Of a stretch of 41,699 nt of DNA, positions 26,014-34,586 are shown in pieces. Below the pieces are notes generated by a model, which had not been told where the DNA came from, did no database searches, and saw only the letters and a program-made list of their open reading frames with translations. Each line of letters begins with the position of its first letter. Within the stretch, counting starts at the first letter, position 1. The translations under genes were made by a program, and so were the position numbers. Location of the stretch: NCBI GenBank assembly GCA_021772615.1, contig JAJFLQ010000111.1:1-41699 (forward strand), in the 5' to 3' direction. The DNA comes from Verrucomicrobiota bacterium (lineage in GTDB: Bacteria > Verrucomicrobiota > Lentisphaeria > JABSQK01 > JAJFLO01).

Positions 26014-27344
26014 ACATCCGCCGGAGCATTACGGGCTGGAAAATATTTCCTGATGAGCGCTTCCTTCATCAACAGCTCTTCGGGTTCGAAACACTCCGCC
26101 AGTATTGCCCAGCAGCAGTCGAGCGCATCGTTCAGAGACGTGGATACGGACATGCTCAGGATCCGTTTCTTGAACAATTCCGAGAATTTCAGCAGCTGGT
26201 GATCGAACGGAGACAATTCGAAGGCCATGGCCTGCTTCTTTTCCGTTTCCTTCGCACCCGCGTAGAATCGGATCATCGTATTCATGATCTGTGAGTGATC
26301 CTCCCGGGTCGCCTTTCCGATTACATGCTGCTTCAGCCGGGACAATGATCCGAATGGATCGATCATGCCGTCATGAAGGTAGAGCTGTCCTTCGGTAATG
26401 TACCCCGTGTTGTCCGGCACTGGATGGGTCACATCATTTCCGGGCATCGTCGTGACAGTGAGGATCGTCACCGACCCCGCCCCTTTGAAGTCACATGCCT
26501 TTTCGTAACGCCGAGCCAACTGCGTGTACAGGTCCCCCATATATCCCCGAGTCGCGGGGATCCGCTCCAAGGATATACCAATCTCTTTCATGGCGTCCGC
26601 GTAGGCCGTCATGTCCGTCATCAATACCAGGACCCGCTTTTTCTCCTCGACGGCAAAGCGTTCCGCCACCGCAAGTGCCAGGTCTGGGATCAGCAACCTT
26701 TCTATGATCGGATCGGATGCCTGATTCACGTACATCACGGTGCGGTGAAATACGCCGTGGTTCTCGAAGGATGTCCGAAAAAAATGGTAGTCATCGAAAA
26801 TCAGGCCGAGACCCGCAAACACGACAATCTCCGCGTCCGCCTGAAACCCGATCCTTGCCAGAAGTTCGTTGTACGGTTCCCCGGCAATGGAGAATATCGG
26901 GATCTTCTGGCTCTCGACCAGGCAGTTGAACAGGTCGATCATCGGGACATGGGTGTGGATCATCTTATGCGGCACCACGCGCATCATTGGATTGACGGTC
27001 GGCCCGCCTGCTTCGATCTTTCGGTCCATCGACAGATCGGGACCCCCATCGATAGGGATGCCGGAACCGTTGAATACGCGTCCGAGGATATTGTCGGAGT
27101 ACGTGACCTCGATAGGATGGCCGGTGAACCGCACGCGAGCGTTGGTTGACAGACCTTTTGCTCCGGCGAACACCTGGAGGCTGGCCGTATCGCGGTCGAG
27201 TTCGACCACCTTGGCGAGCGAAATCTCGCCGTCCACGTTCTCGACATAGGCAAGGTCGCCGAGAGCACAATCCAAGGATCGAACCCGGATGATATCACCG
27301 ACGATTTCCTCGACGCGAGTGCGGTATGCGAGTTCTGATATCAT
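26010..27344 (-). CDS. atpB: V-type ATPase subunit B (non-catalytic head subunit)
   Basis: The 444-residue protein shows the B-subunit pattern: LGRVFNGSGIPIDGGPD, IFSIAGEPYNELLARIG in place of a Walker A loop, LVLMTDMTAYADAMKEI and RGYMGDLYTQLARRYEKA, then DITHP-like NDVTHPVPDNTGYITEGQ. Start: ATG at 27344 (MISELAYRTRVEEI) matches the family; an in-frame ATG 28 codons upstream would add an atypical N-terminus. It is the first gene of the cluster, giving the order B-D-I-K-E-DUF2764-A. The usual order in this cluster type is E-DUF2764-A-B-D-I-K. Confidence 0.95.
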   Translation of the reverse strand: MISELAYRTRVEEIVGDIIRVRSLDCALGDLAYVENVDGEISLAKVVELDRDTASLQVFAGAKGLSTNARVRFTGHPIEVTYSDNILGRVFNGSGIPIDGGPDLSMDRKIEAGGPTVNPMMRVVPHKMIHTHVPMIDLFNCLVESQKIPIFSIAGEPYNELLARIGFQADAEIVVFAGLGLIFDDYHFFRTSFENHGVFHRTVMYVNQASDPIIERLLIPDLALAVAERFAVEEKKRVLVLMTDMTAYADAMKEIGISLERIPATRGYMGDLYTQLARRYEKACDFKGAGSVTILTVTTMPGNDVTHPVPDNTGYITEGQLYLHDGMIDPFGSLSRLKQHVIGKATREDHSQIMNTMIRFYAGAKETEKKQAMAFELSPFDHQLLKFSELFKKRILSMSVSTSLNDALDCCWAILAECFEPEELLMKEALIRKYFPARNAPADV

Positions 27345-27750
27345 GATGCGGCCGGGGTACGGTTGCGAACTGCTGCATGGACTTGCCGCGAGTCGCATCT
27401 TGCGAAGGAGCTTCTGTAGGAACGTCACTCGCAGGCATGGGCTGACGCCGACGTCCGGGCGTCAACCGTACAAACAGTATAACCCTGTATTGCGCCGCGG
27501 AACATTCGGAAAATGATGAATTATGAAAAATTTCTGCTGCAGCGGTTAAGACTATGGCAACCTGGCGTATCGGTTGACGTTCCGGCGTCGGGGGAATAAT
27601 CAATGGTTTAGTGAGATTGACGGGGCATCGGTCCGTTCTTACGTTCGAACCGTGTCGCAGACAAGGCACTGACTCGGCTTGGTCAGACGACATTTAGCGT
27701 GTTGCACTGCTTCCCATATGGCAATGCACACACCGATGTAGACGAGCGCT
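27345..27750. other. Intergenic region upstream of the V-ATPase operon
   Basis: No credible gene is present; overlapping open frames lack gene-like composition. The V-ATPase promoter must lie here. On the minus strand a TATACT box is visible near 27480 (ggttatactg) but without a convincing -35 element, so I do not call it separately. Confidence 0.4.
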
Positions 27751-28849
27751 TCACTCATCTCCAGATATCGTACCAATGGTGAATGTCGACGACAGATGTA
27801 TCAGAATAAGCCGAGCATAACCGATGCGATATTTCGCTAGAATCGGCTCATGAACAGAAGAATAGATTTCAATAGCCGCCGTTGAAAACTCGCTCACTCC
27901 ATGCCCACGTAATGCATGCCCCATCGCACGGCAAACTTCGCTATTGCTTCGTTGTTTTGGACTGATACTTAGCAGTTCACGTACAACTGACCTTGCAACC
28001 GGATTGTTAACGAGGTCGAGATCGTCTGATTCGATCAGTTTCGCGGCATACACCATCTTGACGAAATGCGGCGTTAGGTTCAATCGATTCTGCTCGCGGA
28101 TGTCGCTCGGATATCGGAAAAATTCGAAGCACAGGGCTGCCAATATCGGAGAACCTGCAATCAGTATCCACGTGACCGCACGGCGACGATGCGTGATTGC
28201 AACGTCGGCTACCGCAAACACAAAGAGAATACAGACGCAGGCGGCGGCAGGCCGGGTCAGGTGCGCTTGCACAGGCGAGTCCGATCGCTACCGTCAACCA
28301 CGGGGGCCGCTTGCACGTGATGTAACACACTGAAATACCCGCAATCAGAAAAAACTGTGCCTGTGTCAACGTTTCAGCCAACACACTATTCGAAAAGCTC
28401 GTCAGCAGGCCGCACGCGTAGATGCCGATCACGACCCCTGCGCTGTACCAGACGGGAACATGTAATGACAGCGAAAACCCCAGAAAAATCAAACATATCA
28501 GCAATATCGCTTTCTGCGTCCACACGACGCGGTACAATGAATCGTCCAGCCGGTCCATAAAGGGCTGACCCTGAAGACTATGAGTCGCCGGCCATCTTGA
28601 TAGTCGTATTGGCAACGCATTTGACGAAACAAGCGCGCTGATAAATAGATGGTAAATCGGCGGCGTCACCGAGTCTCTCGCAAATGGCTTTACATATCGG
28701 CTGGAATCCGGGTAGGTGCGGTACATCTCCCAATTCTTGAAGTGCACGGCGTTGTTACTCGGACGAACGATCGAGTCGGCGATAATCACGCCTGCGAGCC
28801 CGCCGGCAACGATCAATATTCTGAATATGGAGCGCAGGGCGGGTTTCAT
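27751..28849 (-). pseudogene. Frameshifted polytopic membrane protein gene
   Basis: Two overlapping frames form one protein of about 366 residues. The upstream part (from ATG 28849) has five or so membrane segments and ends its meaningful sequence at WLTVAIGLACA; the downstream part, in the next frame, continues with HLTRPAAACVCILFVFAV, a good membrane helix. Removing one base at about 28262-28275 rejoins them as GLACAAHLTRP, and LTRP is a common motif of GT-C-like membrane proteins. The soluble C-terminus (after REQNRLNL) is not recognised. The change may be a true mutation or a sequencing error. It is alone on the minus strand. Function unknown; a glycosyltransferase-like or O-antigen-related role is only a guess. 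Confidence 0.65.
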
Positions 28850-29043
28850 GTCAATCACCCGGAGATTTGGAGTCGCATGTCGACATACACGGCACGGTTC
28901 TCAAAGATATATGCGCGTCGGTGCGCTACTATATATCGGCGTGGCCGCAATGGAGGGAAGATGCCGTTTCCCCCGCCTCAGGTGAGGTCATGCGATGACC
29001 GATATTGGGTGATATCGGTTGTGTGAAGGTCCGTGGCTGCCGA

Positions 29044-29226
29044 TCAGGACTTGCCGACTTTCGCGATGATCCAGACTGCGTGAATAATTCCCGGGATATA
29101 ACCCAGAAACGTCAACAGGATATTGATCCAGAAGGCAGCGGCAAATCCTACCTGCAGGAAAACACCGAGAGGCGGTAATATTATGGCCAGAATAATCCGA
29201 ACGAAATCTTTAGTACCCTCACTCAT
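29044..29226 (-). CDS. YqaE/Pmp3-family small membrane protein
   Basis: The 60-residue protein has two membrane helices and the family signature ILAIILPPLGVFLQVG then FWINILLTFLGYIPGIIHAVW. Members of this family (PF01679) are hydrophobic stress-related membrane peptides found from bacteria to plants. Start: ATG at 29226 (MSEGTKDF) has AAGGGAG 8 bases upstream; the open frame extends 33 codons further but those residues are not family-like. It is a single gene. Confidence 0.92.
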   Translation of the reverse strand: MSEGTKDFVRIILAIILPPLGVFLQVGFAAAFWINILLTFLGYIPGIIHAVWIIAKVGKS

Positions 29227-29976
29227 CGTCACAACTCCCTTGTGAAGTATTTGGTGATCAAAATTGATCCGAAAATCTGTCGCGGTACCCTCTGCACATG
29301 TTGGCTTGCACAGGTTCTCCGCCAAGCTCAGAAAAGTTGAGTCATCCTACCCGCAGGTCGATTCAATTTCAAGGCGAATAGGCCGACGGGAGTCTGCAGA
29401 ATGGCCGCTGACTGATATCCGCGTGCTCGAATTTTCGGACCGAATCGGTTCGGATTGCAACGTTGTGAGGGCGCGAATTGCGTAAACCCCAGAGCTCGGT
29501 TTATGTTGAGCTCAAATGTCTATAAAGTTGGATGCCATCATTCTTGCATCGTTTAGCAGGGGTGTCGCCTACACCGTGGACGCGGCGTGTTGATAAAATG
29601 GACGTTCAACGTTACAGCGCTGTCGAACTCTGGTTATCGTTTGCCGGGGGATTATGCCTTTTTGCTTTCTTTGCGGCTTTGCGTCACTGCGCGAGATCCA
29701 TTTCGTTACTGCTGTAGCCACGGCTCTGTGAGCCGTGCCACGCAACGCGAAGCAACATTAAAGTACGGCGCGTCTCACAGAGACGTGGCTACACGCTGCC
29801 GCTTCCACCAACGTTTGGCGTACAGTTTTTTAACGCGCAGCATAAAAAATCGTTCGATTTGTATGGCCCGCTCTGTAGCCGCAGGCTACAGTAAGTCTCA
29901 GTCGATTTTCGTTATGCAGTGGGCGCAGTGCCGCTGCAACCTTCACGTTCCAACAATCGAATTGATAGGAGTGGAC
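29227..29976. other. Long leader/intergenic region with repeats
   Basis: No gene is supported, although an open frame in phase with the downstream metalloprotease runs back to 29587; its residues are not protein-like and a signal peptide begins only at 29977. The region holds a solitary CGCAGAG-family arm (about 29666-29697, reverse orientation), a GTAGCCACGG inverted-repeat element (29714-29792) and a perfect 8-bp hairpin ctgtagcc-gca-ggctacag (29873-29891). Confidence 0.55.
29714..29792. repeat. Inverted-repeat element, GTAGCCACGG family (copy 1)
   Basis: Arms 29714-29739 and 29767-29792 are reverse complements at about 22 of 26 positions; each arm is itself nearly palindromic (cacggctctgtgagccgtg). 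A related element lies at 33593-33665. It may be a miniature mobile repeat. Confidence 0.75.
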
Positions 29977-32046
29977 ATGAACACGCAAACAATGGCACGT
30001 AAAGTGGGGATTATTTCACTGGCACTGCTGGTTGCGACAGCAGCGAACGGGCAGGGGAACGAGGGTGGAAAAGCATATAGCAAGGAGCAGATTGCCCAGC
30101 TCAAACTTAAGATCGTGCCTGCAGCAAATCCGTACTTTGCCTTAAGCGCTGCAGAGTTGAACGCGATGAAGGCGGAGAAAGGACCGAACCCGTATCTCGC
30201 GTTCCTGCCGGCTGAAGCTGAACCCGATTTTCAATTCTGGCAGGCTGCCATGAGATCGGACAGCAAGAACAAGACGCCGTCGCCGTCGCCGTTGCAACTG
30301 ATTACGGCGAATGAGGCGGAGGGCGTCGGCGCCGTCGGTCAAAACGACAGCATAGCGACCGCAGAACATATCACAAATTTCGGCACACGTTTGGACGAAG
30401 ACCCTGCCGCGGATATCTCAGGCAGCTTGCCCCAGTTCCCAGTACCGGCAACAATCGGACCTTTTGCCGAAGACGACGGCGCCATACCGATTGCTAACGT
30501 GACAGGCCTCATTTCGGGCGCAGCCGTGAAACTCAACGGTACAATCGGCGACGGACCGCACGGTAGTGCCGGGACCGGAAACGGCGATTTCGATTTTTTT
30601 GAAATTTCCGGTGTTTTGGCCGGCCAGGTGATCATCGTGGATATAGATACCGTCCCGGCCACCCTTGACCCGTTCGTTGCCGTCTGGAATAGCGCTGGGA
30701 ACCTGTTGGCAGCCAACGATGATGACGAGTTCACCTTCGATAGTTATCTGGAATTTGCTGTACCGTCGGACGGTGATTATTTCGTGTCGGTCGAAGGCTA
30801 CAACGACGACGGGCAGTTGCCTGCCGATCCATTTGACTCCTCTTCGGGAATCGGCGTCGGCAGCGAAGGAGACTACGATCTGACGCTGGCATTGATTGAG
30901 CGGGATGTCGACGTCTATAGCTTTGAGCTGAAAGCCGGCGATATCGTCGGTGCAAGTGTCGCGGGCGGAGGAACGCGATTGGAGCTATTCGATCCGTCGG
31001 GTGTGCTGCGCCACGGCTCAAACGGCGACGCTACGTCTATTCATCCCAATGCATCGCCGCTGCCGGGGGGGGGCAACGCAGTGGTATCTCATGTTGCCGA
31101 AGTCGCAGGTTTGTATTATCTCGGCGTGTCGAACGGCTCTGGATCGTACAATATCGCGTTGCGCGTTTTTCGTCCCGTTCTCGAAAGCGATGTATTCGGT
31201 GGGAGCGTACAGACGCTGTTCATCGACTTCGACGGCGCCACCATTGATCCCTCGATATTCGGTGGTCCTGCGGGTCCGAGGCACATGTCGCCGCTTTCCG
31301 CGTTCTTGGGCGATTGGGGATTGACGCCTGGGGATGAGGATGCCGTTATAGATGCCATACTGGCGGCCATAAGCGAGAGCCTCGAAAGCGATCTTTTAAA
31401 TACAGGAAACAATTCAAATTTCGGTATTCAAATTTTGAACAGCCGCGACCATGCCGATCCGTTCGGCCAAAGAAACGTCAGCCGCATCATTATCGGCGGC
31501 ACGATTGCAGAGTTGGGTATCGGTACGATTGGCATTGCCGACAGCATAGATGTCGGCAATTTCGAGGCGAATGAGACAGCGATCGTCCTCCTGGACTTGC
31601 TCAGCGCGGATTCCGGAAATCCGAATTCTTTGAACGGGATTACGCTCGACCCGGGCGCCACGATCATCGATCTTATCGGTATTGGCGTCGGCAACATCGC
31701 GGCTCACGAAGCCGGCCACTTTTTCGGAGATTGGCATACGGACCAGTTTAACGCCCAGGAAAACATCATGGATCAAGGCGGTAATCTGGCGAATACTCTG
31801 GGGTTAGGGCCGGATGAGGAATTCGGCACGATCGATGATCGCGACGTCGACTTTGGCAAAGATAGTTTTGTTCCGAATGAGGGCTTTAGCGGCACCGAGG
31901 ATACGTTGAACACCGTTGCCTTCGGCTTGATGACTGCCGAGCTGAAGGCTGTGCCGACGCTCAGCGAATGGGGAATGATCGTTATGGGCGTGTTGATCAT
32001 GGCCGGAGGAATCCGCTCTATTCGTCAACACGGCATAGCGGGCTAG
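29977..32046 (+). CDS. Secreted metzincin-like metalloprotease with IPTL-CTERM sorting signal
   Basis: The 689-residue protein starts at ATG 29977 after a TAGGAG ribosome-binding site and has a signal peptide (VGIISLALLVATAANGQG). Two PPC-like modules follow, one at about 185-310 (GDFDFFEISGVLAGQVIIV, then YLEFAVPSDGDYFVSVEGYN) and one at about 310-400. The catalytic region carries H577-E-A-G-H581-F-F-G584-D-W-H587, the exact HExxHxxGxxH zinc motif of metzincins, followed by ENIMDQGG, which may hold the Met-turn. The C-terminus VPTLSEWGMIVMGVLIMAGG then basic residues is an IPTL-CTERM exosortase-type signal (from residue 659). It is probably exported, processed and released or anchored at the surface. 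No exosortase gene is in the window. Confidence 0.88.
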   Translation: MNTQTMARKVGIISLALLVATAANGQGNEGGKAYSKEQIAQLKLKIVPAANPYFALSAAELNAMKAEKGPNPYLAFLPAEAEPDFQFWQAAMRSDSKNKTPSPSPLQLITANEAEGVGAVGQNDSIATAEHITNFGTRLDEDPAADISGSLPQFPVPATIGPFAEDDGAIPIANVTGLISGAAVKLNGTIGDGPHGSAGTGNGDFDFFEISGVLAGQVIIVDIDTVPATLDPFVAVWNSAGNLLAANDDDEFTFDSYLEFAVPSDGDYFVSVEGYNDDGQLPADPFDSSSGIGVGSEGDYDLTLALIERDVDVYSFELKAGDIVGASVAGGGTRLELFDPSGVLRHGSNGDATSIHPNASPLPGGGNAVVSHVAEVAGLYYLGVSNGSGSYNIALRVFRPVLESDVFGGSVQTLFIDFDGATIDPSIFGGPAGPRHMSPLSAFLGDWGLTPGDEDAVIDAILAAISESLESDLLNTGNNSNFGIQILNSRDHADPFGQRNVSRIIIGGTIAELGIGTIGIADSIDVGNFEANETAIVLLDLLSADSGNPNSLNGITLDPGATIIDLIGIGVGNIAAHEAGHFFGDWHTDQFNAQENIMDQGGNLANTLGLGPDEEFGTIDDRDVDFGKDSFVPNEGFSGTEDTLNTVAFGLMTAELKAVPTLSEWGMIVMGVLIMAGGIRSIRQHGIAG

Positions 32047-32074
32047 CACTGCCCTGATGTAAATTCCCTGCTAG

Positions 32075-32206
32075 CCCCCGTTCGAAAAGGTCTGTAACGT
32101 AGGCATTCCAGTCTGTGCATCCGGAACGGCTATTACTCAGACAGGAATGTCTAAGCTACCTTACTGTCGTGATTCCAGGTTTTCCGTAGCCTTTTCGAAC
32201 AGGGGC
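32075..32206. repeat. Nested inverted repeat between convergent genes
   Basis: Outer arms 32075-32090 (cccccgttcgaaaagg) and 32190-32206 are near-perfect reverse complements; inner arms 32104-32115 (cattccagtctg) and 32138-32149 match at 11 of 12. The phrase ctgctag also flanks or borders both sides. The 132-base unit could fold into a long hairpin and end transcription from both convergent genes, or be another dispersed repeat. Confidence 0.65.
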
Positions 32207-32270
32207 CTGCTAGAGAGCTGGCCGGTAGCGTCCACGCAGGTTTCCCTGGCGTTTTTTGATATTAGCGCTA

Positions 32271-33263
32271 TCAATCCTCTGCCGGTTTTCGGAACCGGCC
32301 GCTGTAGCAGGCGAATTCTTTGTGGAAATGAATCGTTTCAAGACCGGCCGCGGCGATCATGTCCATGAATTCCTGCTCACTGAACCGTAACGCCTGTGAT
32401 GGCGCGTACCAGTCGTAGTTTGTCATCACCGATGCCTGCTCTCCCAGCTCCTTGTTCCAGAAACACTTGAGGAAATTCCAGTAAACGAAGCGTTGCACCG
32501 TCATCTTGCCACCCTGAATGTCCAGTGCCGGGACATCCGGAAAGTCTAATTCCTCGTCGACGGTGCTCAATAGGCGCCCCAATTCAGTTACCTGCCGGGA
32601 AAGCGCCATGAGCTGTTCGTGGTCCAGGCTCTTGCTGTAATGCCGGAAGTGGTCATCGAGCAGCTCACGCGGCAGTGCCTTCTTGCGGTACACGTACACC
32701 GACACGTCCCGGCCCGCGCCCGTGCATCGTACCAATTCTGAAAATGTAGCGGCTGGAGCCCGGGTATGATGGATGACCTGGTCGCAGGAGATGTAATCGA
32801 AGCATCCCAAATCGAAAAACGGCATGTCGCCGATATCACAATGCACAAAGCAAATGTTTTCGAAATGCGCGTAATGCCGCGCTGTTCGCGGCAGCATGTC
32901 GCAGATATCTGCTGCCATGATCAATGACGACGGGCTCAGCTCCGCAAACCACGCCGATTTATAGCCCATTCCTGCGCCGGCATCCAGGATAACCGGGCAC
33001 GATTGCAGGTATGCTGCCAGTGTCGCTTCATCTGCGAAACCATACAACTCGAGATACCAGCGCTTCTGGTCGCGGACCATGTTCTCAAATGCCGTTGAAC
33101 CATACTCGAACTGGCCCCATTTATCGGTAAACGCCTGTGCTGTCTGCTCCTGAGACGAAACCATCGCGTCTGGAAGGCAGGAAATCAGGTTTGGTGCGAT
33201 GACGGTGTGGTTGCCGTGGCCGGCGGTGCTGAATACATCGCGAAATGGTGGTGAAAGGTGCAT
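32271..33263 (-). CDS. Class I SAM-dependent methyltransferase
   Basis: The 330-residue protein has the Rossmann motif I VILDAGAGMGYKSAWFA (91-107), an acidic motif II in LIMAADICDML, motif III FVHCDIGDMPF and DYISCDQVIHHT. Before it, FTDKWGQFEYGS is a segment common in sugar- or lipid-modifying methyltransferases fused after a short Cys-rich region, of which only NLISCLPDAM remains. The substrate is not evident. Start: ATG at 33263, with AAAGG 12 bases upstream; a GTG at 33311 is the alternative. It is a single gene, convergent with the metalloprotease. Confidence 0.82.
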   Translation of the reverse strand: MHLSPPFRDVFSTAGHGNHTVIAPNLISCLPDAMVSSQEQTAQAFTDKWGQFEYGSTAFENMVRDQKRWYLELYGFADEATLAAYLQSCPVILDAGAGMGYKSAWFAELSPSSLIMAADICDMLPRTARHYAHFENICFVHCDIGDMPFFDLGCFDYISCDQVIHHTRAPAATFSELVRCTGAGRDVSVYVYRKKALPRELLDDHFRHYSKSLDHEQLMALSRQVTELGRLLSTVDEELDFPDVPALDIQGGKMTVQRFVYWNFLKCFWNKELGEQASVMTNYDWYAPSQALRFSEQEFMDMIAAAGLETIHFHKEFACYSGRFRKPAED

Positions 33264-33723
33264 GTCGACTATCGGCCTTTGTTGGTTTACGACCTTACTC
33301 CTTGATTCCACGTTCGCAAATCACTCAATGTTGCCGCGACTACGCTCGATGGCATCGTGACGGCATACGAAGCGCTTCCCGCGACTACGCAGGAGGCACA
33401 CCATGACGGTACCTATGGTATAATTGCCCTTTGTCGTGAGCATGTTCACAGCCCTGGAAGGCCATGCCACTGAGTGGCACAGCGATCTTCGCTGTAGCCT
33501 TGCCGTTGGCGCTTGGGGAACCGCGAATGAACACGAATGAACGCGAATCTTAGCGGAGGCGCCAGACACCAATGGCACCAAGTTCATGAAATGCAGCCAC
33601 GGTTTTCTGAGCCGTGCGCCTCAATTGCAGAGAAAATACGGCACGGCTCAGAGAGCCGTGGCCGCACAACCTGAGCGCGCTGTCCTTATGGTAGTGACAT
33701 TGGGAAAGATAGAATTTATCTGT
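33264..33723. other. Intergenic region with repeats
   Basis: No gene is supported. Around 33520-33548 the phrase gcgaatgaacacgaatgaac shows short internal repetition of a kind scattered in many environmental genomes. An inverted-repeat element occupies 33593-33665. Confidence 0.5.
33593..33665. repeat. Inverted-repeat element, GTAGCCACGG family (copy 2)
   Basis: Arms 33593-33617 and 33641-33665 are reverse complements at about 22 of 25 positions and share the cacggctc...gagccgtg core with the element at 29714-29792. The spacers differ, so the arms rather than the loop define the family. Confidence 0.75.
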
Positions 33724-34344
33724 CTACTGCCCCGATTCTCCGTCTGGTAGGGTATTGAATAGGTGATTTCTTACTGCCAGAGCGTCTAAAATGTCAATGC
33801 TGCTGCTGCCGTCCAAGTCAGCTACAACGGAATAATTTTCATGTCCAGCTGCAGAAAACAGGACCTGCCGAATTTTGAGTGCATCAACTATGTCAGTAGT
33901 TCCAGATTGGTCGATATCACCAATTAGTACGTTAAAGTCATATCGGAAAGGGCCACCCGATTCCTGGTCGTGACCACCAACGACCGGATATCCACACCAA
34001 TCCGTCACGTTCTCGGAAAGAACGATCTGCAATCTATCGTCCGCAACATAGTAATGGCTCCCAAATAGGATCTCGACCCCAATTCCCGCGCTGTGCATTC
34101 TTTCGAGAAAGGCTTGCACCCGCGTTTTATTCTCTGCCGTGTCAAAGTCGTCGCTCCAATTGATGGAGAATGCTATAGAGGTAATTCCGTACTCAAGGTA
34201 GAATTGTTTGAGGTCCTCTTCTTTGACACTATCGCCCAGTATGTCGGTAGACCAAACCCACATACCGGTTTCCGGCGCTTGACCAAATAATTGTGTTGTC
34301 GACACCAGCACGAACGACCATATAGTGATTAAGAACCTGCGCAT
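33724..34344 (-). CDS. Small secreted protein with type I dockerin, probably internally deleted
   Basis: The 206-residue protein follows a strong ribosome-binding site (GGAGGG, 5 bases before ATG). It has a signal peptide (FLITIWSFVLVSTTQLFGQA), then about 100 residues (GMWVWSTDILGDSV, YGITSIAFSINWSD, RVQAFLERMHSAGIGVEIL) that look like the first strands of a TIM-barrel glycoside-hydrolase-like fold, and ends with two dockerin loops, DIDQSGTTDIVDALKIRQ and DLDGSSSIDILDALAVRN. A complete barrel needs about 250 residues, so the enzyme part is cut short. It is either a remnant or a small binding protein. Confidence 0.75.
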   Translation of the reverse strand: MRRFLITIWSFVLVSTTQLFGQAPETGMWVWSTDILGDSVKEEDLKQFYLEYGITSIAFSINWSDDFDTAENKTRVQAFLERMHSAGIGVEILFGSHYYVADDRLQIVLSENVTDWCGYPVVGGHDQESGGPFRYDFNVLIGDIDQSGTTDIVDALKIRQVLFSAAGHENYSVVADLDGSSSIDILDALAVRNHLFNTLPDGESGQ

Positions 34345-34586
34345 TGGTTCCCTCCGCTATTGATTTGGTATGTAAAGATTGTTGTTTTAATCGGGCCCTA
34401 TTGGATACATCCGGATTCTGTTTCCATATTGGAATTGATAGAGCTGAGTGTGATATTCGAGATCATGAGGACGATAGATTCCTCAGGCTCATTCTTCTCG
34501 AACACGGAGAATCCATTCATAATGCGTTTTTCGATCGAAGACTTAACGATGCTGCATGTATCCGATGGCGAATGCATGCGGGCAGA

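Noticed and set aside
29587..29976. N-terminal extension of the metalloprotease
   Set aside because: The frame is open, but it crosses repeat elements, its residues are not protein-like, and a ribosome-binding site and signal peptide mark the start at 29977.
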